A stretch of 64,000 nucleotides of DNA from positions 100,348 through 164,347 of the forward strand of contig JAHZGH010000011.1 in assembly GCA_019420905.1 (NCBI GenBank). The letters are read 5' to 3'. How positions within the stretch are numbered: the first letter of the stretch is position 1; the number at the start of each line of letters is the position of its first letter. The stretch comes from Succinivibrionaceae bacterium. Its GTDB lineage: Bacteria > Pseudomonadota > Gammaproteobacteria > Enterobacterales > Succinivibrionaceae. This document shows positions 26,794 to 37,163 of the stretch, one piece after another. The notes under the pieces were generated by a model, which ran no database searches, had not been told where the DNA came from, and was given only the letters and a program-made list of their open reading frames with translations. Both the position numbers and the translations under genes were made by a program.

Positions 26794-28029
26794 ATGAATG
26801 AGCTTTTTAAATTAGAAGATACCGAGTTTTATTTAGAAAACCTAGGACACATTACGTCGCTACCTATAGTAATGCTCGATAGAAATGGAAACATTCTTTT
26901 GAATATAGGAGGATGGCGAGATAAAGATCTTGCTTTAAAGCAAGACAATATTCTAAAAAAAGACATTATAGAAAAATCTAAAAACAAAGATATTTTCTTA
27001 TATTATGATATTTTTTCCATTCACTTTGGGGTTGTAAATTGGTTTAATGACAAAATTATTGTGATAGGCCCCTTTACCGATTTTGAATTATCCCCAGGAG
27101 CCGTAAGAGCATTTACAATCAAACATAATACAGAACTAAAACCTATCTCTAATTTTGAAACTCCTCGGCTTGTTGCTATTTTGATACAAATTCATTTTTT
27201 AGTTACTAAAGAAAAACTCAACGTCAATGACGTTATAGAAACATTAATCATAAAAGATGAATTAAATCAGAAAATTAATTCTCAAATAGTAAAAGTATTA
27301 ATGCGTCATATTGAAATTATTACTCCTCATAATGATGGCTCATGGGAGATCATTCGCCGAAAATGTATTATGAGCGGAGATCTTAAAGCTCTTAATAAGC
27401 ATATTAATGCCCCTTTTTCTGGTAAAAGAGGCGTCATTGCCAAAAATCCGATAAGAAACCTAAAAAATTTGGCAATAGTAGATGTTACCGTATCATCAAG
27501 AGCTGCTCTTGATGCTGGAGTTGATTCTGAAACTGTATATACAATATCTGACGGATATATATTGCAATTAGAGGAAAGCAAAACTCAGCAGGAAATAGAA
27601 ACTATCGCAAATCTTGCGGCTAATGAATTTTGTACATTAGTAAAAAATATTAAAGACAGCGGTATTAGCTTTTCTATAACCACACCTGAGGTTTTTGTAA
27701 AGGCTTATAACTATATTTTAAGGAACTTAAATAATAAATTAAATGTAGCCGAAATAGCTCAGCTTATGAATATAAGCAGTGATTATTTAGAAAAACTATT
27801 TAAAAAAGAAATTGGTCAAACAGTACTTAATTTTATTCAATCATCTAGAGCTCAAAGAAGCCAGGATCTGCTCAAAAACACAAATATGTCAATATCTGAA
27901 ATTGCTTTAGTAATGGGCTTTGCTAATGCCAGTCATTATATCAAAATATATAAAAATAAATATAACATCACACCGTCAAAACACAGAATTAGATTAAAAA
28001 ATAAATACTTAGCCGATGAAATAAAATAA
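26794..28029 (+). CDS. AraC-family transcriptional regulator
   Basis: 411-residue regulator. Residues 1-300 form a sensor part opening with a PAS-like stretch (LPIVMLDRNGNILLNIGGW); the C-terminal 100 residues carry two helix-turn-helix motifs (LNVAEIAQLMNISSDYLEKLFKKE and MSISEIALVMGFANASHYIKIYKN), typical of AraC/XylS proteins. Divergent to the three-gene transport/hydrolase operon, 156 bp apart, so it probably activates that operon. A 9-bp inverted repeat (26752-26760/26773-26781) lies directly before its start codon. Confidence 0.92.
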   Translation: MNELFKLEDTEFYLENLGHITSLPIVMLDRNGNILLNIGGWRDKDLALKQDNILKKDIIEKSKNKDIFLYYDIFSIHFGVVNWFNDKIIVIGPFTDFELSPGAVRAFTIKHNTELKPISNFETPRLVAILIQIHFLVTKEKLNVNDVIETLIIKDELNQKINSQIVKVLMRHIEIITPHNDGSWEIIRRKCIMSGDLKALNKHINAPFSGKRGVIAKNPIRNLKNLAIVDVTVSSRAALDAGVDSETVYTISDGYILQLEESKTQQEIETIANLAANEFCTLVKNIKDSGISFSITTPEVFVKAYNYILRNLNNKLNVAEIAQLMNISSDYLEKLFKKEIGQTVLNFIQSSRAQRSQDLLKNTNMSISEIALVMGFANASHYIKIYKNKYNITPSKHRIRLKNKYLADEIK

Positions 28030-28076
28030 ACATTTCATCTATTAACAAAGAAAAAATTTAGAAAAAATAGAAGCGT

Positions 28077-28103
28077 AAAGCAGACCAAAAATTGATCTGC
28101 TTT
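28077..28103 (+). terminator. Terminator after the AraC-type gene
   Basis: AAAGCAGA/TCTGCTTT stem followed by TATTTTTA on the plus strand. Confidence 0.7.
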
Positions 28104-28107
28104 ATTT

Positions 28108-28545
28108 TTAATGATTTTTTGCCTGATCGGCTAAGAAACGCACGAATTCTTCAAGTTGCGGCTCAGTATCAGGATTTCTTCCAGAAATAGTCAGCAAGAC
28201 TAATTCATTACCTGAACCATACACTATACCTTCTATATCATACTGATCGCAAGTAAAGCTCCAAGCATCTGCGATCAAATTAGATTTAACAGGCATATTG
28301 CAAAGCATCTGCTGAGCTGATACCCGAGCATATGATGCAGGAGATACTTTTTGTCCTGATAACGGTTCGATAGTTGTTACATTAACAGCTAAATTTTCAT
28401 CAGAATTTAAATAACTCAAAGAGTTATCGGCACTTGGATTAGGCTTAACAGACCAGCCGAACGGACAGGGAATCTCCCCTATCTCATAAGCATAAGCGCT
28501 AGTACATAAAACTAAAGCAATGCCACAAATCCATGCTTTCTTCAT
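28108..28545 (-). CDS. Small exported protein of unknown function
   Basis: 145 residues with a Sec signal peptide (cleavage after SAYA, residue 19). The mature 126 residues contain three cysteines and a DxxxDIEGIVY segment; the whole resembles small periplasmic proteins of unknown function. It starts 8 bp after the adk stop on the same strand, so it is transcribed with adk. I do not recognise the family. Confidence 0.75.
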   Translation of the reverse strand: MKKAWICGIALVLCTSAYAYEIGEIPCPFGWSVKPNPSADNSLSYLNSDENLAVNVTTIEPLSGQKVSPASYARVSAQQMLCNMPVKSNLIADAWSFTCDQYDIEGIVYGSGNELVLLTISGRNPDTEPQLEEFVRFLADQAKNH

Positions 28546-28553
28546 AAGATTTT

Positions 28554-29210
<657 letters not shown>

Positions 29211-29596
29211 TTATAAAAGCGGCAAAATACCGCAAGTTAATTCCAATATCTAAATTATACCCCAATATTATAAAAAAATTAGCAAACCGGCAAAGGCAAA
29301 ATATAAGTACCAAAAATAAATTTAGCTTACAGATAAAATTAGTGTCTAATATGCTCTAAATTAAATTGCAATTTCTATTTAACTTGCTAATAAAAAAGAA
29401 AAAATTTTTGAAAATTAAATATCATAAATATTTTTATCTATTAAATAACAAATAGATGTTTCAAATTATTTTCAATAATACTGTTTAAAATCTAAATAAT
29501 ATAAACTCTTGTAGATTTCTCTATGGTTATAATCTTCACTCTTTTATTTGTTATTTATTGAAAATTTCATCAGCATTTACATTTTTTAAATGAATA

Positions 29597-29638
29597 TTAG
29601 GCTATCACCTGTATCGTAAAATTTGATAAAGACAGCAT
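29597..29638 (-). CDS. Possible 13-codon leader peptide upstream of adk
   Basis: ATG-led 13-codon reading frame (MLSLSNFTIQVIA) with an exceptionally strong ribosome-binding site GGAGGAGG five bases before the ATG, about 400 bp upstream of adk in the 726-bp gap between htpG and adk. No attenuator is obvious after it. It could be a real leader or a relic. The rest of this gap is AT-rich with only the htpG terminator. Confidence 0.25.
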   Translation of the reverse strand: MLSLSNFTIQVIA

Positions 29639-29830
29639 CTTTACCTCCTCCTTTTTTTTACTAAGCGAGCTTTTGATATACTTAAATATTAAGATTGCTA
29701 ATTGATTATTTTCATTACCGCAAAAGGATCTTGTAAATATAATTATTTAAACAGCAAGAAAAACTTCCTTCCTAGGCTTAAGACAGCTTAAAATTCTCTT
29801 TGCTTTAAGCTTTTTTATTCTTAAAAATAA

Positions 29831-29865
29831 AAAAGCTTTAATCTTGACACAAGACTAAAGCTTTT
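29831..29865 (-). terminator. Rho-independent terminator after htpG
   Basis: AAAAGCTTTAATCTTG/CAAGACTAAAGCTTTT stem (one mismatch); on the minus strand the T-rich arm continues as TTTTTTATTTTT. Confidence 0.85.
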
Positions 29866-29927
29866 AAATTTATTTATATAGAAGCTTTGGATTCTGTAAC
29901 CCCTCAGCTTCCATAATCACTGCAATA

Positions 29928-31832
29928 TTACTCAGATAAGAGCTTGTTCATGCATTTAACAAAAGAGCTCGGATCTTTTAAAGCACCTTGATCTGATAAT
30001 AAGGCCTGCTCAAAAATAAGTTGAGCCCAAGTCTTAAAGCGCTCGACATCACCTTCTGCAGCAGCCTTCTTTAATAAAGCATGCTCAGGATTAATCTCTA
30101 AAGTATACTTCTCATCAGGGATCTTCTGACCTGAAGCTTCTAAAATACGGCGCATCTGCATAGTCATCATGCGGTTGCTGTCAGAAATGACGCAAGAAGG
30201 AGAATCAATCAAACGAGTAGAAACAACTACATCCTTAACCTTATCCCCCAAAGCGTCCTTAAAGCGAGCAATTAAATCTTTATGCTCCTCTGAAGCTTCT
30301 TCCTGTTTCTTCTTCTCATCTTCATCTGCAAGCTTGCCTAACTTTAAGTCAGAAGCATTAGCGCTTACAAACTCCTTGCCGGCATACTCAGTCACATTGC
30401 CCATGAGCCACTCATCAATGCGTTCCCACATTAATAGAACTTCAATGCCCTTCTTCTTTAATTGCTCTAAATAAGGAGAATTTAAAGCGGCTTCATAGCT
30501 CTCTGCAGTCAAATAATAGATCTTATCCTGACCTTCAACCATTCTAGAAACATAATCATCTAGGCTTACATTCTGTACATTAGAATCATTCTTAGTTGAA
30601 GCATAACGTAAAAGCTTTAATATAGCGTCACGATTATCGTAATCCTCAACAGGACCTTCTTTCATGACAGAACCAAACTGTGACCAGAAAGTCTGATACT
30701 CTTCGCTATTCTTGCTCAGCTTCTCGATCATATTCAAGGTACGCTTAGTTAAAGCTTTCTTAAGCTTGCGCGTTACAGCGCTATCTTGCAATAATTCACG
30801 AGAAACATTTAAAGGCAATGAATTAGTATCAACTAAGCCCTTTACAAAACGCAAATAGTTAGGCTGGAAGGCTTCCGCCTTATCCATAATAAAAACTCTT
30901 TGCACATAAAGCTTTAAACCATGATCATTCTGGCGAGTAAATAAATCCCATGGTGCTGTCTTTGGAATATAGAGCAAGGATGTATATTCCAAATCACCTT
31001 CAACCTTGTTATGAGCCCAGGTTAATGGCTCTTGATAATCGTGGCTTAAATGCTTGTAGAACTCTTTATACTCATCATCCTTTATATCTTTAGGTGAACG
31101 AGTCCATAAAGCCTTAGCATCATTTACCTGAACATATTCAAACTTACTCTCAGGCTTTGCATCCTTATCCTCACCCTCTTTTGGAGCTTCGTATTGCTCC
31201 TCATAGAGTTCAACTGGAGTTGAGATATGATCTGAATATTTGGTGATGGCATCACGTAAAGTCCAGGTTTCTAAAAACTCTTTCTCGCTATCTTTTAAAT
31301 GCAAGATAATATCGGTACCGCGATTTTTACGAGTAATATTCTCACTTTCAAAAGTACCATTACCATCAGATTCCCAGCGTACGCCTTCATTTTCTTGAGC
31401 TTCTACGCTTCTTGATAAAACAGTTACTTTATCTGCAACAATAAAAGCAGAATAAAAGCCAACACCGAACTGACCTATAAGCTGCGAATCCTTTGCAGCA
31501 TCACCAGTCAATTTCTTCATGAAGGCCTCTGTGCCAGACTCTGCAATAGTTCCTAAATGGCTGTTTGCCTCATCTAAGGTCATACCTAAGCCATTATCAG
31601 AAATGGTTAAAGTCTGAGATTCCTTGTCTGCACGGATGCGGATCTTGAAGTTAGGATCATCCCCTAAAAGCTCAGGCTTAGTTAAAGCCATAAAATGAAG
31701 CTTATCAATAGCATCTGAAGCGTTAGAAATCAACTCACGTAAAAAAACTTCTTTGTTAGAATAAAGAGAATTTGCAAGAAGATCTAGAAGCTTAGTAACT
31801 TGGGTCTGAAAACCATGAACTGTTGCGGTCAT
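29928..31832 (-). CDS. htpG: Chaperone protein HtpG (Hsp90)
   Basis: 634-residue ATP-dependent chaperone. N-terminal GHKL ATPase domain with ELISNASDAIDKL (helix with the catalytic glutamate), DNGLGM and GQFGVGFYSAF; middle client/ATP-arginine domain with FIMDKAEAFQPNYLRFVKG and VSRELLQ; C-terminal dimerisation domain. Length matches E. coli (624). Conserved neighbour of recR and adk. No obvious heat-shock promoter could be assigned. Confidence 0.98.
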   Translation of the reverse strand: MTATVHGFQTQVTKLLDLLANSLYSNKEVFLRELISNASDAIDKLHFMALTKPELLGDDPNFKIRIRADKESQTLTISDNGLGMTLDEANSHLGTIAESGTEAFMKKLTGDAAKDSQLIGQFGVGFYSAFIVADKVTVLSRSVEAQENEGVRWESDGNGTFESENITRKNRGTDIILHLKDSEKEFLETWTLRDAITKYSDHISTPVELYEEQYEAPKEGEDKDAKPESKFEYVQVNDAKALWTRSPKDIKDDEYKEFYKHLSHDYQEPLTWAHNKVEGDLEYTSLLYIPKTAPWDLFTRQNDHGLKLYVQRVFIMDKAEAFQPNYLRFVKGLVDTNSLPLNVSRELLQDSAVTRKLKKALTKRTLNMIEKLSKNSEEYQTFWSQFGSVMKEGPVEDYDNRDAILKLLRYASTKNDSNVQNVSLDDYVSRMVEGQDKIYYLTAESYEAALNSPYLEQLKKKGIEVLLMWERIDEWLMGNVTEYAGKEFVSANASDLKLGKLADEDEKKKQEEASEEHKDLIARFKDALGDKVKDVVVSTRLIDSPSCVISDSNRMMTMQMRRILEASGQKIPDEKYTLEINPEHALLKKAAAEGDVERFKTWAQLIFEQALLSDQGALKDPSSFVKCMNKLLSE

Positions 31833-32008
31833 TTTTTATTAAAATCTCCATACTTGTGGTAAAAACCACTACTGGTTGCTTATATGGGGATAGTTTGCTT
31901 AGTTTTCAAGAAATAAAGGATTTTTTTTCAAAACGCTTAAAATTATTAATAAATAGAAAGAAAATTACTTAAACGTTTTATTTATATGCTTGTACTTTTA
32001 AAGTTCTG

Positions 32009-32614
32009 CTAAATCTTACGTCTATATGCAATTGAAGTGGCTAATGTAGAACCATCTACTGAATTAAGATCTCCGCCTATAGGAACGCCTGAAGCAATTT
32101 TGGAAACTTCTATGTTATGACGCTTGCAAAAATTACTAATAAATGCAGACGTAGCATTTCCCTCGACAGTTTGGCTTAAAGCTAATATAACCTCATTATA
32201 TTTTTGTGAAGTCAGCTTTTTAAATAAAATATCAAGACCTAACTCTTGAGCTCCAATACCATCTAATGGGGACAAACGTCCATGAAGCACAAAGTAAGTT
32301 CCTTTAAAAGAGCCTGAGTCCTCAATTGCCTGTACGTCTGACGGAGTTTCTACAACGCATAAAGTTGCATTTGCCTTACGGCTTGCAGATGAACAGATTT
32401 CACATTCTTTTTCCTTTTCATCACTGTAATTCTGACAGCTTGGGCAACGAGAAATCTGTTCTAAAGCCTGCTTGATAACCTCAGCCATTTCAATGCCTAA
32501 ATCACGCTTACGCTCCAAAAGAGTATAAGCAATGCGCATCGCACTTATAGGCCCGATTCCTGGCATAAGCTGCAAGGATTTTATAAGCTTATCAAGCAGA
32601 GAAGATGATGACAT
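32009..32614 (-). CDS. recR: Recombination protein RecR
   Basis: 201-residue recombination mediator acting with RecFO to load RecA at gaps. N-terminal helix-hairpin-helix (LPGIGPISAMRIA variant), C4 zinc finger (CPSCQNYSDEKEKECEIC), Toprim domain (LCVVETPSDVQAIEDSG) and the C-terminal Walker-B-like segment. One base after ybaB, typical of the ybaB-recR pair. Confidence 0.98.
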   Translation of the reverse strand: MSSSSLLDKLIKSLQLMPGIGPISAMRIAYTLLERKRDLGIEMAEVIKQALEQISRCPSCQNYSDEKEKECEICSSASRKANATLCVVETPSDVQAIEDSGSFKGTYFVLHGRLSPLDGIGAQELGLDILFKKLTSQKYNEVILALSQTVEGNATSAFISNFCKRHNIEVSKIASGVPIGGDLNSVDGSTLATSIAYRRKI

Positions 32615-32615
32615 T

Positions 32616-32939
32616 TTAGAATGGAAGCTTAACGCCTGGAGGTAACTGCATACCGGCGGTTACAGAAGCCATCTTTTCCTTAGAGCCTTCTTCAACACGA
32701 CGGTGAGCATCATTAAATGCTGCAGCGATTAAATCTTCTAAAAGATCTTTTTCTTCTTTGCCTGCAACCTGATCGTCAATCTCAACGCGACGAACCTCAT
32801 GAGAGCCGTTCATAGTGACCTTAACTAAACCAGCACCAGCCACACCAGTAACTTCCATCTTAGCAATTTCGTCTTGTGCTTTTTGCAGACGCTCTTGCAT
32901 CATTTGAGCCTGCTTCATCATATTGCCCATGTTGAACAT
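32616..32939 (-). CDS. ybaB: Nucleoid-associated protein YbaB/EbfC
   Basis: 107-residue DNA-binding tweezer-like dimer; N-terminal [19 protein letters not shown] coiled helix and [15 protein letters not shown] strand are family hallmarks. In many genomes dnaX precedes it; here dnaX is not adjacent, upstream is a short gap and a convergently unrelated gene. Confidence 0.97.
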   Translation of the reverse strand: MFNMGNMMKQAQMMQERLQKAQDEIAKMEVTGVAGAGLVKVTMNGSHEVRRVEIDDQVAGKEEKDLLEDLIAAAFNDAHRRVEEGSKEKMASVTAGMQLPPGVKLPF

Positions 32940-33177
32940 GACAATTTACTCCGTAAAAATAAAATCGGTAAACTTATAACAGCAATAGCCTTAAATTCTT
33001 TATTTATTATAAAAGCTTATGCTTACTTGTCTTTGATTATAACAAAAAAATTAAGTATTAGCTTCTCTAATCCACAAGCGTTGCCTTTGTTTAACTTTAA
33101 CCAAGAAAAAAAGCTGATTTAAATTCTATTAATCAATAACATATATGCTTTAAATAATAAAAGTTACAGAAAAAAAA

Positions 33178-33207
33178 TTAAGTCATAGTTTTATAACTAT
33201 GACTTAA
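33178..33207 (-). terminator. Rho-independent terminator after the acetyltransferase gene
   Basis: Perfect 13-bp stem TTAAGTCATAGTT/AACTATGACTTAA with a 4-nt loop, followed by TTTTTTT on the minus strand. Confidence 0.85.
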
Positions 33208-33251
33208 TCGTAATCTTAAAGCTATCCTTGAAAATCTTTAAAGAAATTCAG

Positions 33252-33836
33252 CTAAAGCTTAGCATTGTATTTATCTAAGATTGCCTGAATTTCAGACTTA
33301 TCTACAGCACTCAAAGGAATAAATGGCTTAGGCTCAGTATCTGCATTATCACAAATACATTTTTCAAGTAAGTTTACATCTAACCAGCGGCCATTCTTAA
33401 AGCCAGTCTTATGTAAAACACCGCATTCATTAAAGCCTAACTTACGATGTAAGGATACGGAACGAGGATTTCCCTCAGTAACATTTGAATACACATTACG
33501 AATATTTTGCAATTTCAAAATATCAAATAATACTTCCATAGCAATGAAGCCATAGCCATGTCCGCGCTTGTTTAAGCTGATAAAGGCACGCAGCTCCGCA
33601 TTCCAGCTCAACCCTGGCTGCTCAAGATTGCGATGAGCAAAAGCATAGCCGATGACACCTGATTCGTCTTCAATCACAATAAAAGGATAATCGTGAGAAA
33701 TTGCCAAAATTTGAGTCTCTTTATCAGCAATGCAAGGAACCTCATACTCTAAGGTAATTGGGGTTTCGATATATTGCTTTAAAATTTCAATAGTAGCTGC
33801 AGCATCCTGAACTACCGCCAGACGAACTCGTGCCAT
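33252..33836 (-). CDS. GNAT-family N-acetyltransferase, phosphinothricin-acetyltransferase-like
   Basis: 194 residues of the GNAT fold. Motif A for acetyl-CoA binding is RGHGYGFIAM near residue 91, and the motif B region NPRSVSLHRKLGF with the acid-base tyrosine/asparagine context follows near 143. The order of elements and an early arginine-rich strand match PAT/Bar-like acetyltransferases, which acetylate amino acid analogues or methionine sulfone. The C-terminal 30 residues are an extra tail. Monocistronic with its own terminator. Confidence 0.85.
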   Translation of the reverse strand: MARVRLAVVQDAAATIEILKQYIETPITLEYEVPCIADKETQILAISHDYPFIVIEDESGVIGYAFAHRNLEQPGLSWNAELRAFISLNKRGHGYGFIAMEVLFDILKLQNIRNVYSNVTEGNPRSVSLHRKLGFNECGVLHKTGFKNGRWLDVNLLEKCICDNADTEPKPFIPLSAVDKSEIQAILDKYNAKL

Positions 33837-34164
33837 TTAGAACTCCACTCTAATTTATCTTAATAGACAAAAATTAGTATCATTATAACTTTATAAAAAG
33901 GTTATTATTTTAGAAAAAATAGTATTTTTATATTATGTGACTTTACACTATTTTTATCAAAAAATTTTAATTTTCCCTATTTTGGTCTTTAAATAATACC
34001 TAATAGACTAATTTTATTTATAAAATTAAGTGTTAATGAACCTTTCTGTTAAATTTTATCTAAATTAGGATCACTTATACTAAATTTACGAAATGATCAC
34101 ACTTTTTAAAAAATTTTCTCATCTTGCTATTGTATGTAAGCTTCATTTTATGTAAAATATTTTC

Positions 34165-34280
34165 ATCATCTTAACGTTGTGTTCTGATGGATTGTCTTGA
34201 ATTTCATCTTTTGTTGAAATTCACGTAACTCCAAAAAGCAGATATTTATATCCCTGTTCCTCAAACAGGGATTTTTTTTT
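34165..34280 (+). ncRNA. Candidate small RNA with two hairpins
   Basis: No gene lies upstream on the plus strand, yet there is a strong intrinsic terminator at 34251-34280 (TCCCTGTT/AACAGGGA, then nine T). A second perfect 9-bp hairpin (TGAATTTCA at 34198-34206, TGAAATTCA at 34215-34223) precedes it, with a short single-stranded linker, the layout of Hfq-type small RNAs. The 5' end is a guess; a -10-like TAAAAT sits at 34153 without a well-spaced -35. The rest of the 796-bp gap around it holds no gene that I can see. Confidence 0.5.
34251..34280 (+). terminator. Orphan intrinsic terminator
   Basis: Eight-base GC-containing stem, 5-nt loop and nine consecutive T on the plus strand, with no plus-strand gene upstream for more than 10 kb. 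It most likely ends a small RNA. Confidence 0.85.
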
Positions 34281-34554
34281 GCCATATATAAATAGCTTTT
34301 TTATGCAGATGTAAACGCTATCACTATTTATTTACCCAAGACTTCATAGAAATTTCATCTTCTGAAAATGTCTTTAATTTTTAAATGCAAATAAATTTCA
34401 TTTTTTTACTTTTTGATTATAAAAAATTTTTTACAATCTAAAATTTTAGATAAAATAAATCACCCTAAGATAAGGTAATAAAAAAGTATTAATAATTACT
34501 TTTTCATTTACAAACTTTTATAAAGATATTTAGTATTACTTATGTATTGCATAA

Positions 34555-34587
34555 AAAAGAGAGCTTTAATTTTAAAAGCTCTCTTTT
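34555..34587 (-). terminator. Rho-independent terminator after feoB
   Basis: Perfect 13-bp stem AAAAGAGAGCTTT/AAAGCTCTCTTTT, 45 bp after the feoB stop, with a T-rich minus-strand tail. Confidence 0.85.
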
Positions 34588-34632
34588 ATTTTAATTAGCA
34601 GCCGTTTTTAACGGTCAAAAAAAACGTTTTGT

Positions 34633-36777
34633 CTAAATATTTTTAGAAGGTATCAAGATTTCAGTAGTTGCTTTACGTTCTGGACGTAAAATCAAAAACA
34701 TAATGAAAGCTAACACTAAAACTGCAGCTACAGTATAAGATGAAAATGGTACGTAGCCTAAAGCAAAACCTACTAACTGATAGATAATAAGCGCTAAGCT
34801 GTACGCCCATAAACTCATATAAGCAATTGCAAATATAAACCACTTATTAGAGCCTAATTGACGTTTCATAGCCCCTAAAGCTGCTACACATGGAGTTGAC
34901 CACATATTGAATGTCAGGTATGAAAGAGCAACTATTCCCATACCGAAATGCCCCTGCAAGGCTGAATTCAAGCTCTCTTCACCACCTTCAAAATCACCAT
35001 TTAAGCCTAAGGTTACAGCTAAAGTTCCAACAACATTTTCCTTAGCTAAAAGTCCTGTAATAGCCGCTACAGTTGCCTGCCAAGTACCAAAGCCTAAAGG
35101 AGCAAATATAAAGGCAATTGAGGAACCTATAACAGCTAATAGAGAATCATTAACCTCCACCATACCGAAGCCTTCGGCTGTAAAATTAAAATTGGATAAA
35201 AACCACACAATAACTACTACTGAAAATATAATTGTGCCGGCTTTAATAACAAAAGCCTTACAGCGCTCGTAAGTGGATCTGAAGATATTAAATAAGGTAG
35301 GCATGTGATAATCAGGTAATTCCATCACAAAAGGTGATACAGGCTCTTTAAAAGCTCTATTTTTTTTGAAAATGATGCCGGTAACAATTACAGAAAAAAT
35401 CGACATACCGTAAACAAAAGGTGCAAACCAGGCTTGACCATCAAAGAAAGCCACAAAAATCATCGTTAAAATTGGCAATTTAGCACTACAAGGAATAAAA
35501 GTTGTAGTAATTAAACCAATGCGTCTTTCATTAATATTATCAATAGTTTTATTTGCCATTAGAGCAGGAACTCCACAGCCTGTAGCAACAACCATAGGTA
35601 TAAAATTACGCCCTGACAAACCAAAATGACGGAAAATGCTATCTAAGATAAACGCTACACGCGTCATATAACCGCACTGCTCTAAGAAAGATAGCATCAG
35701 AAACATAACTATCATCTGCGGCAAAAAGCCCAAAACTGCTCCTACTCCACCAATAACGCCATCAATTATTAATGAATAAAGCCATTGAGGAGCACTGGCA
35801 CTATCTAATATAGAGGAAGCAAAGGACGGCACGATTTCACCAAATATGACATCGTTGGCATAATCAGTCCCCATAGTACCGATGGTTTGTACAGCAATAT
35901 AATAAACAAGCCATACAACCGCTAAAAAAATCGGTAAAGCAAAAATACGATTAGTAACGATATTGTCAATTTTATTGCTAAAAGTTGACTTCATATCGCC
36001 TTTATTTGTCGTAGCAGCCTTTACAATTTTTTCAATCAAATGATAACGCAATTGCGGGAAAAAGCTTTCAGCATCTACCTTAAATTCACTTTCAATTAAA
36101 GCTCGCCCTCTGGCAACATCATTTAATAAAACTTCATTATACTTGTAACGCTCTAAATAAATTTTATCGCCCTGTAATAAAGCTGTACTAATAAAAACCT
36201 TTGCTGATTCTGTAACATCTCCTAGCATCTTGCCTATATTAGAAATTGTTTTCTGAACAAGCTCAGGATAAATATTTACATTCTTTTTCGGTAATTGAGC
36301 ATCTGATAAAGCTTGTATTAATTTATCAAGTCCTTGTTTATTTGCAGCGGAGATAGGAACAACCTTGACGCCGATTTGCTCTGACAGCTTATCAAAATCA
36401 ATATTAATATTACGTGCCGTTAAGATGTCTATCATATTTAAAGCTATGACCATAGGTTTGTTCATAGGCAAACATTCAAAGGTCAACGATAAGGATCTCT
36501 CCAAATGAGAGGCATCAACAACATTTAAAATGACGTCATAATCATCAGACAAAAGAAAATTGCGACTAACAATTTCTTCTGCAGAATAAGGAGACAAAGA
36601 ATAAAGACCTGGTAAATCAATAACATCCCAATCTTTAGAAGACATCTTGCCGATTACTTGATCAACTGTAACACCTGGCCAGTTGCCGACATACTGATTA
36701 GAACCGGTCAAGGCATTAAATAAAGTAGTTTTTCCACAATTTTGATTACCGACTAGAGCAAATCTTTTTTCAGTCAT
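34633..36777 (-). CDS. feoB: Ferrous iron transport protein B
   Basis: 714-residue inner-membrane Fe(II) transporter. N-terminal G domain with G1 GNQNCGKTT (residues 10-18), G3 DLPGLYSL, G4 LNMID; then a guanine-dissociation-inhibitor-like helical part and a membrane domain containing the two GATE repeats with conserved cysteines (GCGVPALM; PCSAKLPI). Translated 2 bp after feoA, as in most feoAB operons. Uptake of Fe(II) fits an anaerobic lifestyle. No feoC is visible. Confidence 0.97.
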   Translation of the reverse strand: MTEKRFALVGNQNCGKTTLFNALTGSNQYVGNWPGVTVDQVIGKMSSKDWDVIDLPGLYSLSPYSAEEIVSRNFLLSDDYDVILNVVDASHLERSLSLTFECLPMNKPMVIALNMIDILTARNINIDFDKLSEQIGVKVVPISAANKQGLDKLIQALSDAQLPKKNVNIYPELVQKTISNIGKMLGDVTESAKVFISTALLQGDKIYLERYKYNEVLLNDVARGRALIESEFKVDAESFFPQLRYHLIEKIVKAATTNKGDMKSTFSNKIDNIVTNRIFALPIFLAVVWLVYYIAVQTIGTMGTDYANDVIFGEIVPSFASSILDSASAPQWLYSLIIDGVIGGVGAVLGFLPQMIVMFLMLSFLEQCGYMTRVAFILDSIFRHFGLSGRNFIPMVVATGCGVPALMANKTIDNINERRIGLITTTFIPCSAKLPILTMIFVAFFDGQAWFAPFVYGMSIFSVIVTGIIFKKNRAFKEPVSPFVMELPDYHMPTLFNIFRSTYERCKAFVIKAGTIIFSVVVIVWFLSNFNFTAEGFGMVEVNDSLLAVIGSSIAFIFAPLGFGTWQATVAAITGLLAKENVVGTLAVTLGLNGDFEGGEESLNSALQGHFGMGIVALSYLTFNMWSTPCVAALGAMKRQLGSNKWFIFAIAYMSLWAYSLALIIYQLVGFALGYVPFSSYTVAAVLVLAFIMFLILRPERKATTEILIPSKNI

Positions 36778-36779
36778 TT

Positions 36780-37004
36780 TTAATTGATCTCCACTAAAGA
36801 AGCGTCACTTTTCCTGATAGTTAAAGAATAACCACGCACATTAAATTCCATAGGATCCCCTAAAGGTGCACTTCTTACCTTTAAAATCAATGTGCCAGGA
36901 GTAATGCCCATATCAAGTAAACGACGGCGTAAAGATGATCCTTCCCCATGGATCTTAGATACCAAAGCACTTTCCCCTACTTTTAGATTATCCAAAGTCT
37001 TCAT
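36780..37004 (-). CDS. feoA: Ferrous iron transport protein A
   Basis: 74-residue SH3-like cytoplasmic protein that assists FeoB. Signature LLDMGITPGTLI in mid-protein. First gene of feoAB. A weak Fur-like match lies about 170 bp upstream. Confidence 0.95.
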   Translation of the reverse strand: MKTLDNLKVGESALVSKIHGEGSSLRRRLLDMGITPGTLILKVRSAPLGDPMEFNVRGYSLTIRKSDASLVEIN

Positions 37005-37163
37005 AGTGTTTGAATTCCGTTTATTCTATAAATTTCTGCCTTCATACAGGCTTGCATATAGTAAGCATTAGCTAACAGCTGTAAGCATATGCTAATTAAA
37101 AAAATAGATCAATATTTTTTTGATACGTTTTCAAAATTTATTTTTTTATACAGTCTGTTAATT

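Noticed and set aside
31969..31980. TTAAACGTTTTA between recR and htpG as another LacI-type operator
   Set aside because: Lacks the AAACGTTTGTT 3' half and lies between housekeeping genes; likely chance in AT-rich DNA.
37116..37136. FNR-like TTGATACGTTTTCAA upstream of feoA
   Set aside because: Spacer is 5 instead of 4 and the second half-site is imperfect; not convincing.
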